A DNA stretch of 50,784 nucleotides from Bacillota bacterium (lineage in GTDB: Bacteria > Bacillota > Desulfitobacteriia > Desulfitobacteriales > JAJXUE01), in NCBI GenBank assembly GCA_021783135.1, contig JAJXUE010000016.1:1-50784 (forward strand), read 5' to 3'. Within the stretch, counting starts at the first letter, position 1; each line of letters opens with the position of its first letter. This document shows, in pieces, positions 32,619 through 41,302 of this stretch. The translations under genes were made by a program, and so were the position numbers. The notes under the pieces were generated by a model. It was not told where the DNA came from and did no database searches. It worked only from the letters and a program-made list of their open reading frames with translations.

Positions 32619-33551
32619 CTAGCCTTTAGTTGCGGTAATGATTTGCCGCCCAGCCACAGTGTGTAGGGTCACATTGGTAAAGCCGGCAGCGGTGAGCCAT
32701 TCGGTATATTGCGCCAAGCTCCAGGTGCCGCCGTTGGTGGTATTGACCAGCATATTAACACCAAAAACAGCCGCAAAGGGATTCGTGCCGCGGACCATAT
32801 CAACTATGGCGATGCGTCCGCCGGCAACCAGTTCCCGGCTCACCTTGTGGAACAGCTCCCGGTTTTCCGTCTCACTAAATATATGACAAATATTTCCTAG
32901 AAAGGCTAGTTCAAAGGGTCCGGGGGGTAACCCTACGTTAAAGTCACCCGGGAACAAGACTATCCCAGCTTGGTCTGCCTTAACCTGCATTAGTTGCACT
33001 ACAGGAGGCAGATCGAGAACTGTCACTTTGGCTCCCAGGTTGGTAAAAGCACTACCGTAAATCAGAGGTCCACCACCAATGTCCAACACGCGCACTCCAT
33101 TGCTAGGGCCGCTTAAGAGAAACTTCGCAATGTCCGGAGCACTATTTAACGCTCCTTGGCGCATGGCAGCCATGAAATAACGGGTATTCTCCGGGTCGTG
33201 ATCCCCAGGGGCGGGTTGGCCATTGCGCAGAACTTCCGGCAATTTAGCCCAGGAGCGGAGCATGTTATACCGGTGCATAAAGGCAAAGCCTATATAATTA
33301 GGTGCAGCAGGGTTAAAGAGCATATCACGCGTTGTGTCGGATAGCGTAAAGGTGTCCCCTTGCCTGACTAAATAGCCAAGCTCAGCTAAAGCTTCGACGA
33401 CTATCCAGACCGCTCTGGGGTCTAGGGCTAATTTTTGCGCCAGTGCGTTGCCGGTAATGCTTTCGCGCAAGGATTCGACCATTCCGGTCTTCACTGCGGC
33501 CCCTAGGATTAGGAGATCCTGGGGTAAAGTCATAAGTTTTTCATTCGGCAT
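32619..33551 (-). CDS. SAM-dependent O-methyltransferase (hydroxyneurosporene/AcnB-like class)
   Basis: 310 residues. An N-terminal winged-helix dimerisation domain (about 8-90, SLRESITGNALAQKLALDP) is followed by a Rossmann methyltransferase: motif I VLDIGGGPLIYG, VTVLDLPPVV (acid loop binding ribose), and IAIVDMVRG after motif IV. This layout is typical of small-molecule O-methyltransferases of quinone, carotenoid or secondary-metabolite pathways. The usual catalytic histidine region is replaced by LGNICHIFSE, which does contain a His. GGAGC precedes the ATG. Substrate unknown; no biosynthetic partner nearby. Confidence 0.85.
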   Translation of the reverse strand: MPNEKLMTLPQDLLILGAAVKTGMVESLRESITGNALAQKLALDPRAVWIVVEALAELGYLVRQGDTFTLSDTTRDMLFNPAAPNYIGFAFMHRYNMLRSWAKLPEVLRNGQPAPGDHDPENTRYFMAAMRQGALNSAPDIAKFLLSGPSNGVRVLDIGGGPLIYGSAFTNLGAKVTVLDLPPVVQLMQVKADQAGIVLFPGDFNVGLPPGPFELAFLGNICHIFSETENRELFHKVSRELVAGGRIAIVDMVRGTNPFAAVFGVNMLVNTTNGGTWSLAQYTEWLTAAGFTNVTLHTVAGRQIITATKG

Positions 33552-33672
33552 AATTACAGCTCCATTTGGGAATAGCCTACCAATTTGTTCAACACTTGTC
33601 TATAATGTAAAGGGAAATAAGGGAAAATATAGAACGAATAGCTAATATTGATAACAACGAGGGCGGAAAGTC

Positions 33673-34053
33673 ATGAAGGAAGTAACCGCGGCAATTATCC
33701 TGAAGGGAAACCAGGTGCTGATTGCCCAAAGGGCGCAGGACGACAAACTAGCGGGCAAATGGGAATTTCCCGGTGGTAAAGTTGAACCCGGCGAGACACC
33801 GCAGGAGTGTTTGAAACGGGAAATTTACGAGGAACTCACTCTTGAGATTGAAGTCCGGGACTTTTTTGCGCAAAGTATTTATTCCTATGCAAATGGCGCT
33901 ATTAAGCTGATGGCGTTTTACTGCCAGTGGATAGCGGGCGAGGTTACCTTGCAGGTGCATAGCCGTGTCGCTTGGGCTACGTGGCAGGAGTTGGACCAAT
34001 ACGACTTTGCTCCGGCGGATATTCCTCTGGTGGACAAGCTCAAGTTGCTATAA
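33673..34053 (+). CDS. MutT-like Nudix hydrolase (8-oxo-dGTP diphosphatase type)
   Basis: 126 residues. The Nudix box is complete: GGKVEPGETPQECLKREIYEEL (read with its E/E/E-E metal ligands). The MutT features KWEFPGGK and a final PADIPLVDKLK fit the NTP pyrophosphohydrolase that removes 8-oxo-dGTP, though CTP or other nucleotide specificity is possible. GGCGGAAAG ribosome site before the ATG. Single gene with a hairpin after it. Confidence 0.92.
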   Translation: MKEVTAAIILKGNQVLIAQRAQDDKLAGKWEFPGGKVEPGETPQECLKREIYEELTLEIEVRDFFAQSIYSYANGAIKLMAFYCQWIAGEVTLQVHSRVAWATWQELDQYDFAPADIPLVDKLKLL

Positions 34054-34062
34054 CGCAAATGA

Positions 34063-34096
34063 AACAGCTGTTGACGAATAGAAGTCAACAGCTGTT
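34063..34096 (+). terminator. hairpin after the mutT-like gene
   Basis: Perfect 13-bp stem (34063-34075 with 34084-34096) and 8-base loop, 10 bases after the stop; no U-run. It sits between convergent genes and is likely their shared terminator. Confidence 0.6.
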
Positions 34097-34145
34097 GATG
34101 CTACTGGAATTAATTTGTCGGGTTGCCTGGCCTGAAATTGCGATT

Positions 34146-34964
34146 TTACTGGATTAAGAGAGCAGTCTGTTGTTGAATATCACTCGCTAAGTTATGCAAC
34201 TTTTCAATTATACTGACAATATTTTCGGTGGAATGGGCCTGATTCTCAGCCCCAGCCGATATTTCTGTGACGGCAGTGGACATCGATTTCACCGATGCTT
34301 GGATTAAACGGAGATTTTCCGTTACATCCTTTACTGCCACCTTAACACTATCCGCCATTTTTTGGATTTCTTCGGCTACTACGGAGAATCCCCGTCCGGC
34401 TTCTCCAGCCCTGGCTGCTTCAATCCGGGCATTAAGACCGAGCAACTGGGTAGTTGACGAAATACTATGAATTAATTCTATGACTTTATCGGTACTCTGT
34501 ACGTTTTTATTAATCTCCGTTATTTGCGAACTTACATCCATAGTAGTCGCAGCAAATTGCTCAGCACTTGCCGATAATTCTTCCGTAGCTGTTCCAATTT
34601 CCACTGCACTTGCTTCGATGGACTTTGACGATGCTTGAATGGCCTCGACTCTGCTCGGAACAACATAACCGAACGAGCCGATTATGTCACCTGAATCCGA
34701 CTGTAAGGGGATAAATACTGCCGTATAAGGCATCCCATAGACCTCCGGTCCAATTGCCGCAATTATCCTGCTTTTACTGCTCAGGGCACGATGTGAGCCG
34801 CTGCCTGGTTTTATAGCATCACCAGCATTCAAAGCGATTTTAACTGCTCCAGTGTCACAACAAAGATACTTTTCGTTGTCAGCGATATATATACCGTACT
34901 CATTACCCCACAGGGCCTTTAAGTATGGCTCTATATCCAATAAGCTTTGAATAATTTCATGCAT
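34146..34964 (-). CDS. soluble methyl-accepting chemotaxis-like protein
   Basis: 272 residues with no membrane segment. Residues ~1-110 form a PAS/Cache-like sensor with a Cys pair (LCCDTG), which could hold a ligand, metal or redox switch, followed by a short signalling hairpin ([20 protein letters not shown]) with about two thirds of the normal length. It resembles the small cytoplasmic chemoreceptors of Bacillota such as YfmS. It may join arrays formed by full-length receptors. Ribosome site GGGAG before the ATG. The Cys-Cys pair suggests sensing of redox state or heme (inference). Confidence 0.87.
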   Translation of the reverse strand: MHEIIQSLLDIEPYLKALWGNEYGIYIADNEKYLCCDTGAVKIALNAGDAIKPGSGSHRALSSKSRIIAAIGPEVYGMPYTAVFIPLQSDSGDIIGSFGYVVPSRVEAIQASSKSIEASAVEIGTATEELSASAEQFAATTMDVSSQITEINKNVQSTDKVIELIHSISSTTQLLGLNARIEAARAGEAGRGFSVVAEEIQKMADSVKVAVKDVTENLRLIQASVKSMSTAVTEISAGAENQAHSTENIVSIIEKLHNLASDIQQQTALLIQ

Positions 34965-35180
34965 AATTTTTAACTCCCAAAATTAAATTCTTCTAACGGC
35001 AAACGGCAAGCAACACTCTTTCGACATATTTTCGTAATATTCAACAAATTATTAGAAATTCCTTCTTGGGTACTATATATTTATTCCTTTTTAGAGGCCA
35101 TTATTATTTAGCGCTGATTTTTACCTAATTGAGCTTAATCTAAGATATCGATACAGCAACTCGAGAAATTATATGCGGCG

Positions 35181-35211
35181 AACCTGTGGAGTGTGGCGCT
35201 GCAGGTTTTTT
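35181..35211 (+). promoter_or_regulatory. candidate transcription attenuator in the ABC-F leader
   Basis: AACCTG/CAGGTT stem (35181-35186 with 35202-35207, extendable by G-U pairs) followed by T6, lying 60 bases before the ABC-F start. The divergent neighbour means it cannot terminate an upstream gene, so it acts within the leader of the ABC-F gene, as in several ribosome-protection genes. A TATAAT follows at 35218-35223, and TTGAGC/TACAGC near 35134-35163 could be an upstream promoter. The rest of the 34965-35269 gap is AT-rich with no gene. Confidence 0.55.
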
Positions 35212-35269
35212 GCGGTATATAATAGAAGGTATGTGAGCAAGGAGCGGTGGTTAGGAGCGGACACTGAAC

Positions 35270-37195
35270 ATGATCGAGTGTAGCATTAATAATTTAAGCA
35301 AATTCTATGGCGCTAATAAAATCTTTCAGAACATATCCTTTGACCTCAAAACAGGCGAACGGGTAGGGTTGATTGGTCAAAATGGGTGTGGCAAAACTAC
35401 TCTCTTGCAAATGATGATGGGACTAGAGGATTGCCAAGCCGGCAGCATCGCCATGCGCAAAGACGCCAAAGTAGGCTATTTGAATCAAATGCCGGTTTTT
35501 GACGCGCATGCAACCACAATGGATGTGATTGAACTTGCCTTTGCTGATGTTTTTAAACTCAGGCACGCGATGGAGCTATTAGCAGAAAGTTTCAACAGAC
35601 TGCAGGGCGAAGCATTATCCCAAGCAATGCAGAGCTATGGGCAGTTGACGGAGCAATTTGAAACCCTGGGTGGGTATGATATCGAAACGCAAATCAGTAA
35701 AATCACGGAAGGACTGCAAATTACAGACGTCTTACAAAGCATGCTGTTCGAACAACTGAGTGGCGGTGAAAAGACGAGGGTTATTTTAGCTAAAATCCTA
35801 TTGGAACAACCGGATATTTTATTGTTGGATGAACCCTCGAATCATTTAGATTTAGCGGCCATTGCCTGGTTAGAAGCTTTTTTGCGGGATTACAAGGGAG
35901 CGGTACTTGTGGTATCGCATGATAGGTATTTCTTAGATAGCGTGGTCAATAGGATTGTGGAGCTGGAATTTAGCCGTGCAGTCCCTTACCCGGGTAATTA
36001 CAGCTATTACGTGGTAGAAAAGGAACGCCGCTTTTTGGTTGAGTATAAGATCTACCAAAATCAGCAAAAAAAGATCGATAACATGGAGCGCCAAATTGCG
36101 CGCTATCGAATTTGGGGTGTCATGCGCGATAGTGAAAAGATGTTCCGGCGGGCCAAGGAATTAGAAAAACGTCTCGAAAAAATAGAAGTTCTGGCACGAC
36201 CCGTATTTGAAAAAAGAAAGGTTCGCTTGGATGCGCAAGCGAGCAGCCGCACGGGGAAAATTGTGCTGGAAACGGAGGGCCTGGCGAAGCGGTTTGGGGA
36301 GCAAATTTTGCTGCAGGACGTTACGCTGAGTATCTATTACCAAGATAGTGTCTGTATTGTAGGGAGTAATGGCAGCGGTAAAACCACATTGGTGAAAATG
36401 ATCCTGGGGGAATTAGAACCTGATGCAGGTTCAATTAAAATTGGTTCACGCGTGAAAATTGGCTATTTGCCTCAGAACGTGGTTTATGCCGATGAAGAAT
36501 TGACTGTTTTAACATATTTTAGCCAAACACATGATTTGACCTTGGGTGAAGCGCGCTCACAACTAGCTAAAGCCTTATTCCTGCAAGATGATGTTAATAA
36601 GAAGATCAAATCTTTGTCCGGTGGCGAAAAAAGTAGGCTGAAGCTTTGCTCATTAACCTTGGATCAAGTGAATTGCTTGATTTTGGATGAGCCTACAAAT
36701 CATTTGGACATTGATTCACGTGAGGTATTAGAAGAAACCTTGCTTAAGTTTGAGGGGACACTGCTTTTTGTTTCGCATGATCGCTATTTTATCGATAAAG
36801 TGGCAGATAAGGTGATGGCGATTGAGGCTAACGGCGTTAAAGTCTATGCCGGTAATTATAGCGATTACCGCGAGGCAGAGCAAAAACTAAAGGCAAAGCT
36901 GAGCGATGCAGCACCAAGCATAGCGCCAAAAGAGCAATTAGCGCAATCACCGCGGCGACCGCAAACGCCACAACCGAAGCGGAGCAATCTAGCGAAAAAA
37001 CTTGAGCGCCTAGAAGCAGAGATTGAAGCATATGAACGGGAAATAAAAAATATCGACGCAGAAATGGTGAAATATGCCCGGGATGCCACTCGTTTACAGG
37101 AGTTGTTTCTAGCCAAGGAGGCTTGGGAGATAAAGCTTGTCACAGGCTTAGAACAATGGGAAAAATGCCAAGCAGAAGGGACCAGAGTGAACTGA
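35270..37195 (+). CDS. ABC-F family ATPase (YdiF/Uup-like)
   Basis: 641 residues, soluble. Two nucleotide-binding domains: NBD1 with GQNGCGKTT (about 36), LSGGEKTRV, LLLDEPSNHLD; NBD2 with GSNGSGKTT (about 367), LSGGEKSRL, LILDEPTNHLD. Between them is the charged helical P-site-tRNA-interaction linker (about 245-310, QQKKIDNMERQIARY). A Pro/Gln-rich segment and a C-terminal coiled coil (about 575-635, LAKKLERLEAEIEAYERE) follow, as in YdiF/Uup. ABC-F proteins act on the ribosome, either in housekeeping (stall relief) or antibiotic protection; this domain layout is more like YdiF/Uup than known resistance factors. The leader attenuator leaves the resistance option open. Confidence 0.92.
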   Translation: MIECSINNLSKFYGANKIFQNISFDLKTGERVGLIGQNGCGKTTLLQMMMGLEDCQAGSIAMRKDAKVGYLNQMPVFDAHATTMDVIELAFADVFKLRHAMELLAESFNRLQGEALSQAMQSYGQLTEQFETLGGYDIETQISKITEGLQITDVLQSMLFEQLSGGEKTRVILAKILLEQPDILLLDEPSNHLDLAAIAWLEAFLRDYKGAVLVVSHDRYFLDSVVNRIVELEFSRAVPYPGNYSYYVVEKERRFLVEYKIYQNQQKKIDNMERQIARYRIWGVMRDSEKMFRRAKELEKRLEKIEVLARPVFEKRKVRLDAQASSRTGKIVLETEGLAKRFGEQILLQDVTLSIYYQDSVCIVGSNGSGKTTLVKMILGELEPDAGSIKIGSRVKIGYLPQNVVYADEELTVLTYFSQTHDLTLGEARSQLAKALFLQDDVNKKIKSLSGGEKSRLKLCSLTLDQVNCLILDEPTNHLDIDSREVLEETLLKFEGTLLFVSHDRYFIDKVADKVMAIEANGVKVYAGNYSDYREAEQKLKAKLSDAAPSIAPKEQLAQSPRRPQTPQPKRSNLAKKLERLEAEIEAYEREIKNIDAEMVKYARDATRLQELFLAKEAWEIKLVTGLEQWEKCQAEGTRVN

Positions 37196-37340
37196 AAAGT
37201 CATATAGATCGAGCGGGAATAGTCTTTTTCACCAGGGAGTAAGAGCGTCGTGACCAATACAATAACACCAGCAGATAAGGGCAGTATCAAAATGATGTCT
37301 AACGACATTCCCCGGTTCGCTTTTTCTTTCAAACAGAAAT

Positions 37341-37384
37341 AAGCATATAAATAAACAGGAATATTGCTGTTGATTTATATGCTT
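37341..37384 (+). terminator. terminator between ABC-F and corrinoid protein genes
   Basis: 18-bp stem with one mismatch (37341-37358 with 37367-37384), 8-base loop, then T-rich sequence on the plus strand. It ends the ABC-F transcript and may also stop the convergent corrinoid gene. Confidence 0.75.
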
Positions 37385-37440
37385 TACTTATTTTTCTAAT
37401 TCCAGAAATTATACTGATGGCTTGTGAGGATAAAAAATGC

Positions 37441-38124
37441 CTATTCACGCGGTTCTTGATGTAACCACCGAATCAATTTAATAGCCTCTTTAACCGCATG
37501 AGATGCATCCTTGCCAAAACTGTCCGCTCCCCAGCGTGCGGCTAATGCCTGATTAATTGGAGCGCCTCCGATTAAAATTTTAACATTGGGAAAGCGTTCT
37601 TTCAGTTTACGGATTATATGTTTAATCTCGGGTGCCGTCGTGGACATCATGGATGAAAGACAAATTATGTCAGCATTGTGATTTTCTTGTGCTTCGATGA
37701 AATGTTCTAACGGAACATCTCGGCCCAAGTCCCAAACTGTAAAGCCAGCGATGTCAAACATCATACAGACAATATTTTTGCCAATGTCGTGAATGTCGCC
37801 CTCGACTACGCCAATAATAACTTGTCCCTTATCCTTACACAGAACTTCCTGTTCGTGTACATTTAGATGAGGACGCAACAATTCCAACCCACTGTACAAA
37901 GCATCGGCACACAAAAGCATTTCCGGTACGAAGTATTCGCCTATCTCATAGAGACGGCCTACTTCTTCCATCCCTGCCACTAGCCCTTCAAAAATACAAC
38001 GATAGACGTCGAACTGTCCTTCAAGTACAATTTGGCAGATTTTCTCGACTTCCTGAACATTAAAGCTAATTACTGCTTGCTGCAGCCAGGCAAGGATTTC
38101 TATCTCTTTTGGTGTTTTAACCAA
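37441..38124 (-). CDS. corrinoid-binding methyltransferase carrier protein (copy 1)
   Basis: 227 residues from the TTG at 38124, which has GGAGGG 6-8 bases upstream; the longer frame to 38175 starts inside a hairpin. An N-terminal helical cap domain (about 5-80, with the typical GLVAGMEEVGRLYEIGEYFVPEM in two blocks) and a C-terminal Rossmann cobalamin-binding domain with the lower-ligand motif DIHDIGKNIV (DxHxxG), SSMMSTT and GGAPI. Such proteins shuttle a methyl group on cobalt between two methyltransferases. It is strongly similar to the copy at 46733. It lies downstream of the triple-XRE regulator on the same strand. Confidence 0.93.
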   Translation of the reverse strand: MVKTPKEIEILAWLQQAVISFNVQEVEKICQIVLEGQFDVYRCIFEGLVAGMEEVGRLYEIGEYFVPEMLLCADALYSGLELLRPHLNVHEQEVLCKDKGQVIIGVVEGDIHDIGKNIVCMMFDIAGFTVWDLGRDVPLEHFIEAQENHNADIICLSSMMSTTAPEIKHIIRKLKERFPNVKILIGGAPINQALAARWGADSFGKDASHAVKEAIKLIRWLHQEPRE

Positions 38125-38150
38125 TGAAGGCTCCCTCCTATATGTCAAAG

Positions 38151-38197
38151 CTGAGGCTTTAATTTTATAGACCATGGACTATAAAATTAAGCCTCAG
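38151..38197 (-). promoter_or_regulatory. long hairpin between XRE regulator and corrinoid gene
   Basis: 19-bp stem with a single-base bulge (38151-38170 with 38179-38197) and 8-base loop. It is immediately after the regulator stop and ends 15 bases before the corrinoid ribosome site, so it is either the regulator's terminator or an element that adjusts expression of the corrinoid gene. No clear U-run. Confidence 0.55.
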
Positions 38198-38205
38198 ACA
38201 AAGTT

Positions 38206-38982
38206 TTAACGTAATAGGTTGCGGTGTCGCTTGAAAAACTCTATATAGTTAAAGAGATGTTTTACCTCGCCACTGTCAAAATCGCTGATTATACGTAGCA
38301 CTGATTGAACGGTAGAATCGCTGAGCAATTCCAGAACACCGGGACTCAAAGATGAAAGAAGATCCTCGAGATCCTCCTTTTCTATCCAGATATAAGAAAG
38401 GGATATGCCTATAGCTCCTGCTATCATTTCCAAAGTCTCAAAGGAAGGTGTCGTCAGTCCGTTTTCAATTTGACTTATCAAGCCTGGGGAAACTCCGGCT
38501 TTATCTGCTAAGGCAGTAACGGTCAAACCCTGAGCTTCGCGGATGGAACGAAGCCGTTCGCTAAGCTTATACTTCTTTTTCCCTTTACTAAGTAAATAAC
38601 TAATATTGACATTAAGGGCGTCACAGAGTTTTTCGATGTCTGATAAGCCCAACCTCCTGTTACCTTCCTCGTATTCGGTTATGGACTTAATTGGCAAATC
38701 GCTTATTTCCGCCAGTTCTTCGATTGTTAGACCGCGGGCGGTGCGTATCTGGTGAATCCGGTTGCCCTCGTCCTGAGACCTAGGCAAATTTTCTTCTACC
38801 AAGTAGGAAACTGGTACGTTGACAGCCACACTTAACCTATTCAGAACGTTAATAGACGCCTTCTTGACGCCACGTTCGATACTGCTTAAAAATGAAGGAG
38901 AAATACTGGCCTTTTCTGCAAGTTCAATTAGAGTTAAACCTCGTTCCTTACGGAACTCCCTGATTTTACTACCATAGCTCAT
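38206..38982 (-). CDS. regulator with three XRE helix-turn-helix domains
   Basis: About 258 residues from the ATG at 38982 (AAAGGTG upstream; a TTG at 38988 is also possible). Three consecutive Cro/CI domains: about 5-62 (LIELAEKASISPSFLSSIE), 77-133 (IEELAEISDLPIKSITEYE) and 145-200 (VTALADKAGVSPGLISQIE). The last ~50 residues are helical without a known domain. Tandem XRE arrays are uncommon; three domains could contact spaced half-sites. Its position at the left edge of the corrinoid cluster, 82 bases from copy 1, suggests cluster control (inference). Confidence 0.9.
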   Translation of the reverse strand: MSYGSKIREFRKERGLTLIELAEKASISPSFLSSIERGVKKASINVLNRLSVAVNVPVSYLVEENLPRSQDEGNRIHQIRTARGLTIEELAEISDLPIKSITEYEEGNRRLGLSDIEKLCDALNVNISYLLSKGKKKYKLSERLRSIREAQGLTVTALADKAGVSPGLISQIENGLTTPSFETLEMIAGAIGISLSYIWIEKEDLEDLLSSLSPGVLELLSDSTVQSVLRIISDFDSGEVKHLFNYIEFFKRHRNLLR

Positions 38983-39007
38983 GCCCAAACACCTTTCTAT
39001 GTACTAC

Positions 39008-39331
39008 TTAAGTGTTGAACTTTTGGATTTGAATTTTAACGTCTTTGGGAACTTCGGCACCAATCTCCACCTGAATAGCCTTGATGATAGCACATGGGAC
39101 AGGACAATCGGTATGTTTAATATGCTCACCTGCCAAGCGGTAAATTACAGATTCTGGAATCTTATTAAATATACCCTTTTTCCAGTCAAGCTCATCGATT
39201 GCTTTATCCATACTTCTTAACATGGTACAGGCAGAAATGATCCTGACTTTAACGGTAGTTTGTCCCACGGACTGCACTTGGATTACACTTGTAAAACCAC
39301 AGGCCCCAGCGAAGACCTTAACCTTTGTCAA
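39008..39331 (-). CDS. conserved cysteine-motif protein of the corrinoid cluster (copy A)
   Basis: 107 residues from a TTG start at 39331 with GGAGGA upstream. No named function recognised. Four cysteines are kept in both copies: GACGF, SACTM, and HTDCPVPCAI, in a mixed alpha/beta sequence (TKVKVFAGACGFTSVIQVQ). The DCPxPC motif suggests metal or Fe-S binding or a redox role. It is paralogous to the protein at 45396. It is cytoplasmic, with no signal or membrane helix. Placement next to corrinoid proteins in both cases supports a common process. Confidence 0.75.
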   Translation of the reverse strand: MTKVKVFAGACGFTSVIQVQSVGQTTVKVRIISACTMLRSMDKAIDELDWKKGIFNKIPESVIYRLAGEHIKHTDCPVPCAIIKAIQVEIGAEVPKDVKIQIQKFNT

Positions 39332-39544
39332 CTGGTGTTTCCTCCTCCATAACCTAGGGAAAATGTTAAACTATATTATACCATCAGAACCTCTGCTTTG
39401 CATACGTGAATTAGGTTGGAATCTGTTTTTGAGGTAAAGACGAGACCTGAAAGGGTAATAAAAAGAATTTTCGAAAAATTTTGACTTATTTCATCTATAA
39501 GATATATAATTAAGCAAAAACCATACGAAAGAGGTGTATTATTC

Positions 39545-40066
39545 ATGGCAATCCTGAATGGCATCGACTTAGAAGTGGGGAAAAAGATAATCGAGACCGT
39601 AAAGAATAGTCCGGAAGCCGGTAAAACTTTGTGGCGGTCAACAACGTTATGGCAAGGCGGTACGAAAGCTGAAACCACAATCAGGGGTTTTAAGGTTAAT
39701 ACGGACGAACCTACCAATTTAGGTGGTACTGATACAGCTCCTAACCCAGTGGAAATGGTGCTGGCTGCTTTAGGAGGGTGCTTAATTGTAGGGTACTCTT
39801 TAAATGCTGCTATGCTCGGGGTAGAACTCCAGAAGATTGAGATCTCACTGGAGGGAGATATCGATCTTCCGGGATTTTTCGGGTTGCCTTCCGACATACT
39901 CCCTGGTTATAGTTCCGTACGGGCTAGAGTTTTTATTAAAAGCGATGCTAGCCTGGATCAACTGGACGAGGTGCACAATAGGGTGTTAGCCACATCTCCG
40001 GTAGGCCTGACCTTAAGTAAGAATGTAAATTTGGAGATTGAACTGGTCAGGCGCAGAACTGCGTGA
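39545..40066 (+). CDS. OsmC/Ohr family protein
   Basis: 173 residues. The OsmC fold is shown by NPVEMVLAALGGCLIVGYSLNA in blocks (the first active-site cysteine in GGC, about 79) and the C-terminal LATSPVGLTLSKNVNLE, where the second family cysteine (usually CPV) is replaced by SPV. Without the second cysteine it cannot be a normal peroxidase; such variants are often annotated 'OsmC family' and may bind thiols or sulfur. AGAGGTG ribosome site. Single gene between two operons of the cluster. Confidence 0.85.
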   Translation: MAILNGIDLEVGKKIIETVKNSPEAGKTLWRSTTLWQGGTKAETTIRGFKVNTDEPTNLGGTDTAPNPVEMVLAALGGCLIVGYSLNAAMLGVELQKIEISLEGDIDLPGFFGLPSDILPGYSSVRARVFIKSDASLDQLDEVHNRVLATSPVGLTLSKNVNLEIELVRRRTA

Positions 40067-40155
40067 CAACGCTGAAGTTTTGGCTCATGCATAGCTCTTA
40101 ACTGGGTTGGTAGCAAAGTAGATAATTGAAAGCAAAGATAATGTAGATGTAGTAA

Positions 40156-40205
40156 TTTACACTTTTGTTTAGCGTGAGAACATTTAATTATTTCTCGCGC
40201 TAAAC
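40156..40205 (+). promoter_or_regulatory. shared 17-base element plus 14-bp hairpin upstream of the ABC importer
   Basis: TTTACACTTTTGTTTAG at 40156-40172 recurs exactly at 47602-47618 before the HdrE-like gene. Here it runs into a 14-bp hairpin (40167-40180 with 40192-40205, one G-U pair), which may end the osmC transcript or sit in the importer leader. Confidence 0.45.
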
Positions 40206-40264
40206 AACACAATTTTATGAAGTACTAATTTGTTACAGTAAAATAACTAGATATGAGGTGTAAG

Positions 40265-41278
40265 ATGATAAAAATGAAGCATATTTTTAAAGTTGTAGTA
40301 CCAGCACTGCTAACATTAACCTTATTTGGTCTAACAGGGTGTGGGAGCGGTCCCACTCCTTCCGGTAGCAATGGTGGAGCAGGAAACAAGCCAACTCTTA
40401 CAAAGTTAACGGTTGGATATCCTAGTGGAACCATGAGCAAGTCGCTATTTTTGCAAACAGGAATCGATACGGGGATTTTTACTAAATATGGTTTAGAGGT
40501 CCAGCCGAAGGCTTATACTGTAGGCGGACAGGTTGTTGAGGATTTGGCGGGAAACAATCTGGACTTTGGGATGGCAGGCCCTTCAGCCTCGCTAGATGGG
40601 GCTGCTAAGGGGGCTGATCTTAAGATTATTGCCTCTGCGATGCAGAATGATTGCCCCTTGGTGGCAAGGCAGGAAATTACCTCAGTAAAGGAGCTAAATG
40701 GCAAAAAAGTAGGTACTCCCGGGGTAAGTAGTATCCAAGAGACTATGCTCGATTATCTTGAAAGCCAACAGGGCATTAAAACCATACACGTTTATGCCAA
40801 CGCCGCCAATCTAGTTCAACTACTGCAAAAAGGAGAAATCGATGCAATTGTAGCTTGGGAACCTTTAGGCGCTCAGGCTGTGGCAAAAGTAGGCGCCCAC
40901 TATTTACTGAATACAATTATCCCTGGCGCTGAGGCTGAAGATTTCACCGTAACGGGTAAACTTTTCCGGGAAAACCCCAACACAGTTGTTCAGTTTCTGA
41001 AAGCAGCTGAAGCTATTAAACAGTATCTTAATACTCATTTAACAGAAAGAGAGCAGGTTGCAGCAGGTTCAACCGGATTACCAGAAAGTGTTATTGCTCA
41101 AGCCGTTCAGAGCTCCCACAATTTTATCACCCCAATGCAACTTAACGTGAACAGTATAAAGTTAAGCGCCATGCAAGATATTGCTTCCGGCAAGCTCACA
41201 GGAGTAAAGCAAAGCGGTCTGGATGCTTTCTTGGCAAAAAATATAGATACTACCCTGCTACAGAAGGCACTTCAATAA
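40265..41278 (+). CDS. ABC importer substrate-binding lipoprotein (NitT/TauT/SsuA type)
   Basis: 337 residues from the ATG at 40265 (GAGGTG upstream; ATG 40253 and 40274 are alternatives). Lipoprotein signal ending LTLFGLTGC. The mature domain is of the SsuA/NMT1 kind: LTVGYPSGTMSKSLFLQTGI, GLEVQPKAYTVGGQVVEDLA, and IDAIVAWEPLGAQAV. Family ligands include alkanesulfonates, taurine, nitrate, thiamine precursors and aromatic acids. It is the first gene of an importer operon (24 bases to permease) inside the corrinoid cluster, so it may deliver the methylated substrate; this is inference. Confidence 0.88.
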   Translation: MIKMKHIFKVVVPALLTLTLFGLTGCGSGPTPSGSNGGAGNKPTLTKLTVGYPSGTMSKSLFLQTGIDTGIFTKYGLEVQPKAYTVGGQVVEDLAGNNLDFGMAGPSASLDGAAKGADLKIIASAMQNDCPLVARQEITSVKELNGKKVGTPGVSSIQETMLDYLESQQGIKTIHVYANAANLVQLLQKGEIDAIVAWEPLGAQAVAKVGAHYLLNTIIPGAEAEDFTVTGKLFRENPNTVVQFLKAAEAIKQYLNTHLTEREQVAAGSTGLPESVIAQAVQSSHNFITPMQLNVNSIKLSAMQDIASGKLTGVKQSGLDAFLAKNIDTTLLQKALQ

Positions 41279-41302
41279 CTATCAGGAAAGGTACTATGTA
41301 TT

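Noticed and set aside
36865-37332. Minus-strand frame beginning with a prepilin-like hydrophobic segment (NRGMSLDIILILPL)
   Set aside because: The frame runs far into the ABC-F gene on the opposite strand and has no clear ribosome site; the hydrophobic start in 37200-37332 is short and unsupported.
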